Shown here: in pieces, positions 63,718 to 64,000 of the stretch
Position numbering within the stretch: the first letter of the stretch is position 1
Layout: every line of letters begins with the position of its first letter
DNA from: Piscicola geometra
Taxonomy: Eukaryota > Annelida > Clitellata > Hirudinida > Piscicolidae
DNA length: 64,000 nucleotides
Direction: 5' to 3'
Assembly: GCA_943735955.1 (NCBI GenBank)
Contig: OX030962.1
Location: 8,373,462 to 8,437,461, forward strand
Program-made: the position numbers and the translations under genes
The notes under the pieces: generated by a model
Database searches by the model: none
Seen by the model: only the letters and a program-made list of their open reading frames with translations
Told to the model about the DNA's origin: nothing

Positions 63718-64000
63718 TTTGAGTTTTTAGATAAAGTTTGAGAGTATTTGAGAGGATAATCAGAGATGGATGTGAAAGAGGTTAGGTCGCAAATAGAATT
63801 GCCGCTAAAATGTGGCGGGACTTATATCGATTGCGAGAGGAGAAAGATTTGAAAAACGATTTTCTAGCACTTAACTAAGGTTTTAGATTTTGAAAATTCA
63901 TAGAAATGTAAAGGTAGTAATAGAAATGTAAACTATTTAAAACCTTCAAAGTTGATTGAAAAGCATTTTAAAGTTAACAGAATATCTGTAAGCACCCTTT
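63718..64000 (-). promoter_or_regulatory. RRM1 5' flank with an E2F-like site
   Basis: The first ATG of RRM1 lies at 63,717. About 100 bp upstream, ATGTGGCGGGACTT (63,810-63,823, plus strand) has the GGCGGGA core of E2F-binding sites. Ribonucleotide reductase genes are commonly induced at the G1/S transition through E2F, so the site fits. No TATA box is evident and the transcription start is not known. Confidence 0.4.

Overview
This is eukaryotic, animal DNA: AT-rich, full of short introns, microsatellites, SINEs and hAT-type DNA transposons. A complete innexin gene points to an invertebrate, probably a protostome. I cannot name the species, and nothing here looks bacterial, viral or organellar. 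I built the gene models by hand from homology, GT/AG sites and reading-frame phase. In each multi-exon model every junction keeps phase, which is the main internal check.

Layout. 1-13,600 is nearly gene-free and AT-rich. It holds one probable SCYL2-like first exon (2,405-2,602, minus), a tRNA-derived SINE, a minisatellite and a retrotransposon 3' tail. 13,612-22,431 (minus) is a 12-exon gene for a NACHT/WD-repeat STAND protein of the NWD type, about 2,146 aa. 24,917-26,155 (plus) is a single-exon innexin. 26,156-32,038 is repeat-rich and has no gene that I recognise. 32,039-36,373 (minus) is a complete 10-exon TRAM gene (ER translocon-associated membrane protein). 37,343-39,329 (minus) is a VPS37-like ESCRT-I subunit. 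39,812-51,075 (plus) is a 13-exon gene for a roughly 1,219-aa protein that I do not recognise; its introns carry a nest of hAT elements. 52,836-54,737 (minus) is a cytidine deaminase gene whose apparent first exon encodes a pogo/CENP-B-type DNA-binding region. 55,504-63,717 (minus) is a complete 19-exon gene for the ribonucleotide reductase large subunit (808 aa), followed by a promoter with an E2F-like motif.

The most unusual candidate is the transposase DNA-binding domain/cytidine deaminase fusion (54,224-54,737 spliced to 53,983-54,096). The donor is strong, the phase matches, and the DNA-binding exon stops just before the DDE nuclease domain would begin. This is the usual shape of a host-transposase fusion gene. 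Also notable are a NACHT P-loop lacking its Ser/Thr, several hAT elements with perfect 8-bp target duplications nested in one another, two identical 86-bp SINE segments flanking one RRM1 exon, and a G-rich minisatellite that copies a 5' splice site.

The genes are not an operon or pathway cluster. They are ordinary neighbouring housekeeping and signalling genes. Cytidine deaminase and ribonucleotide reductase are both nucleotide-metabolism genes and lie side by side on the same strand, but I infer no co-regulation from that.
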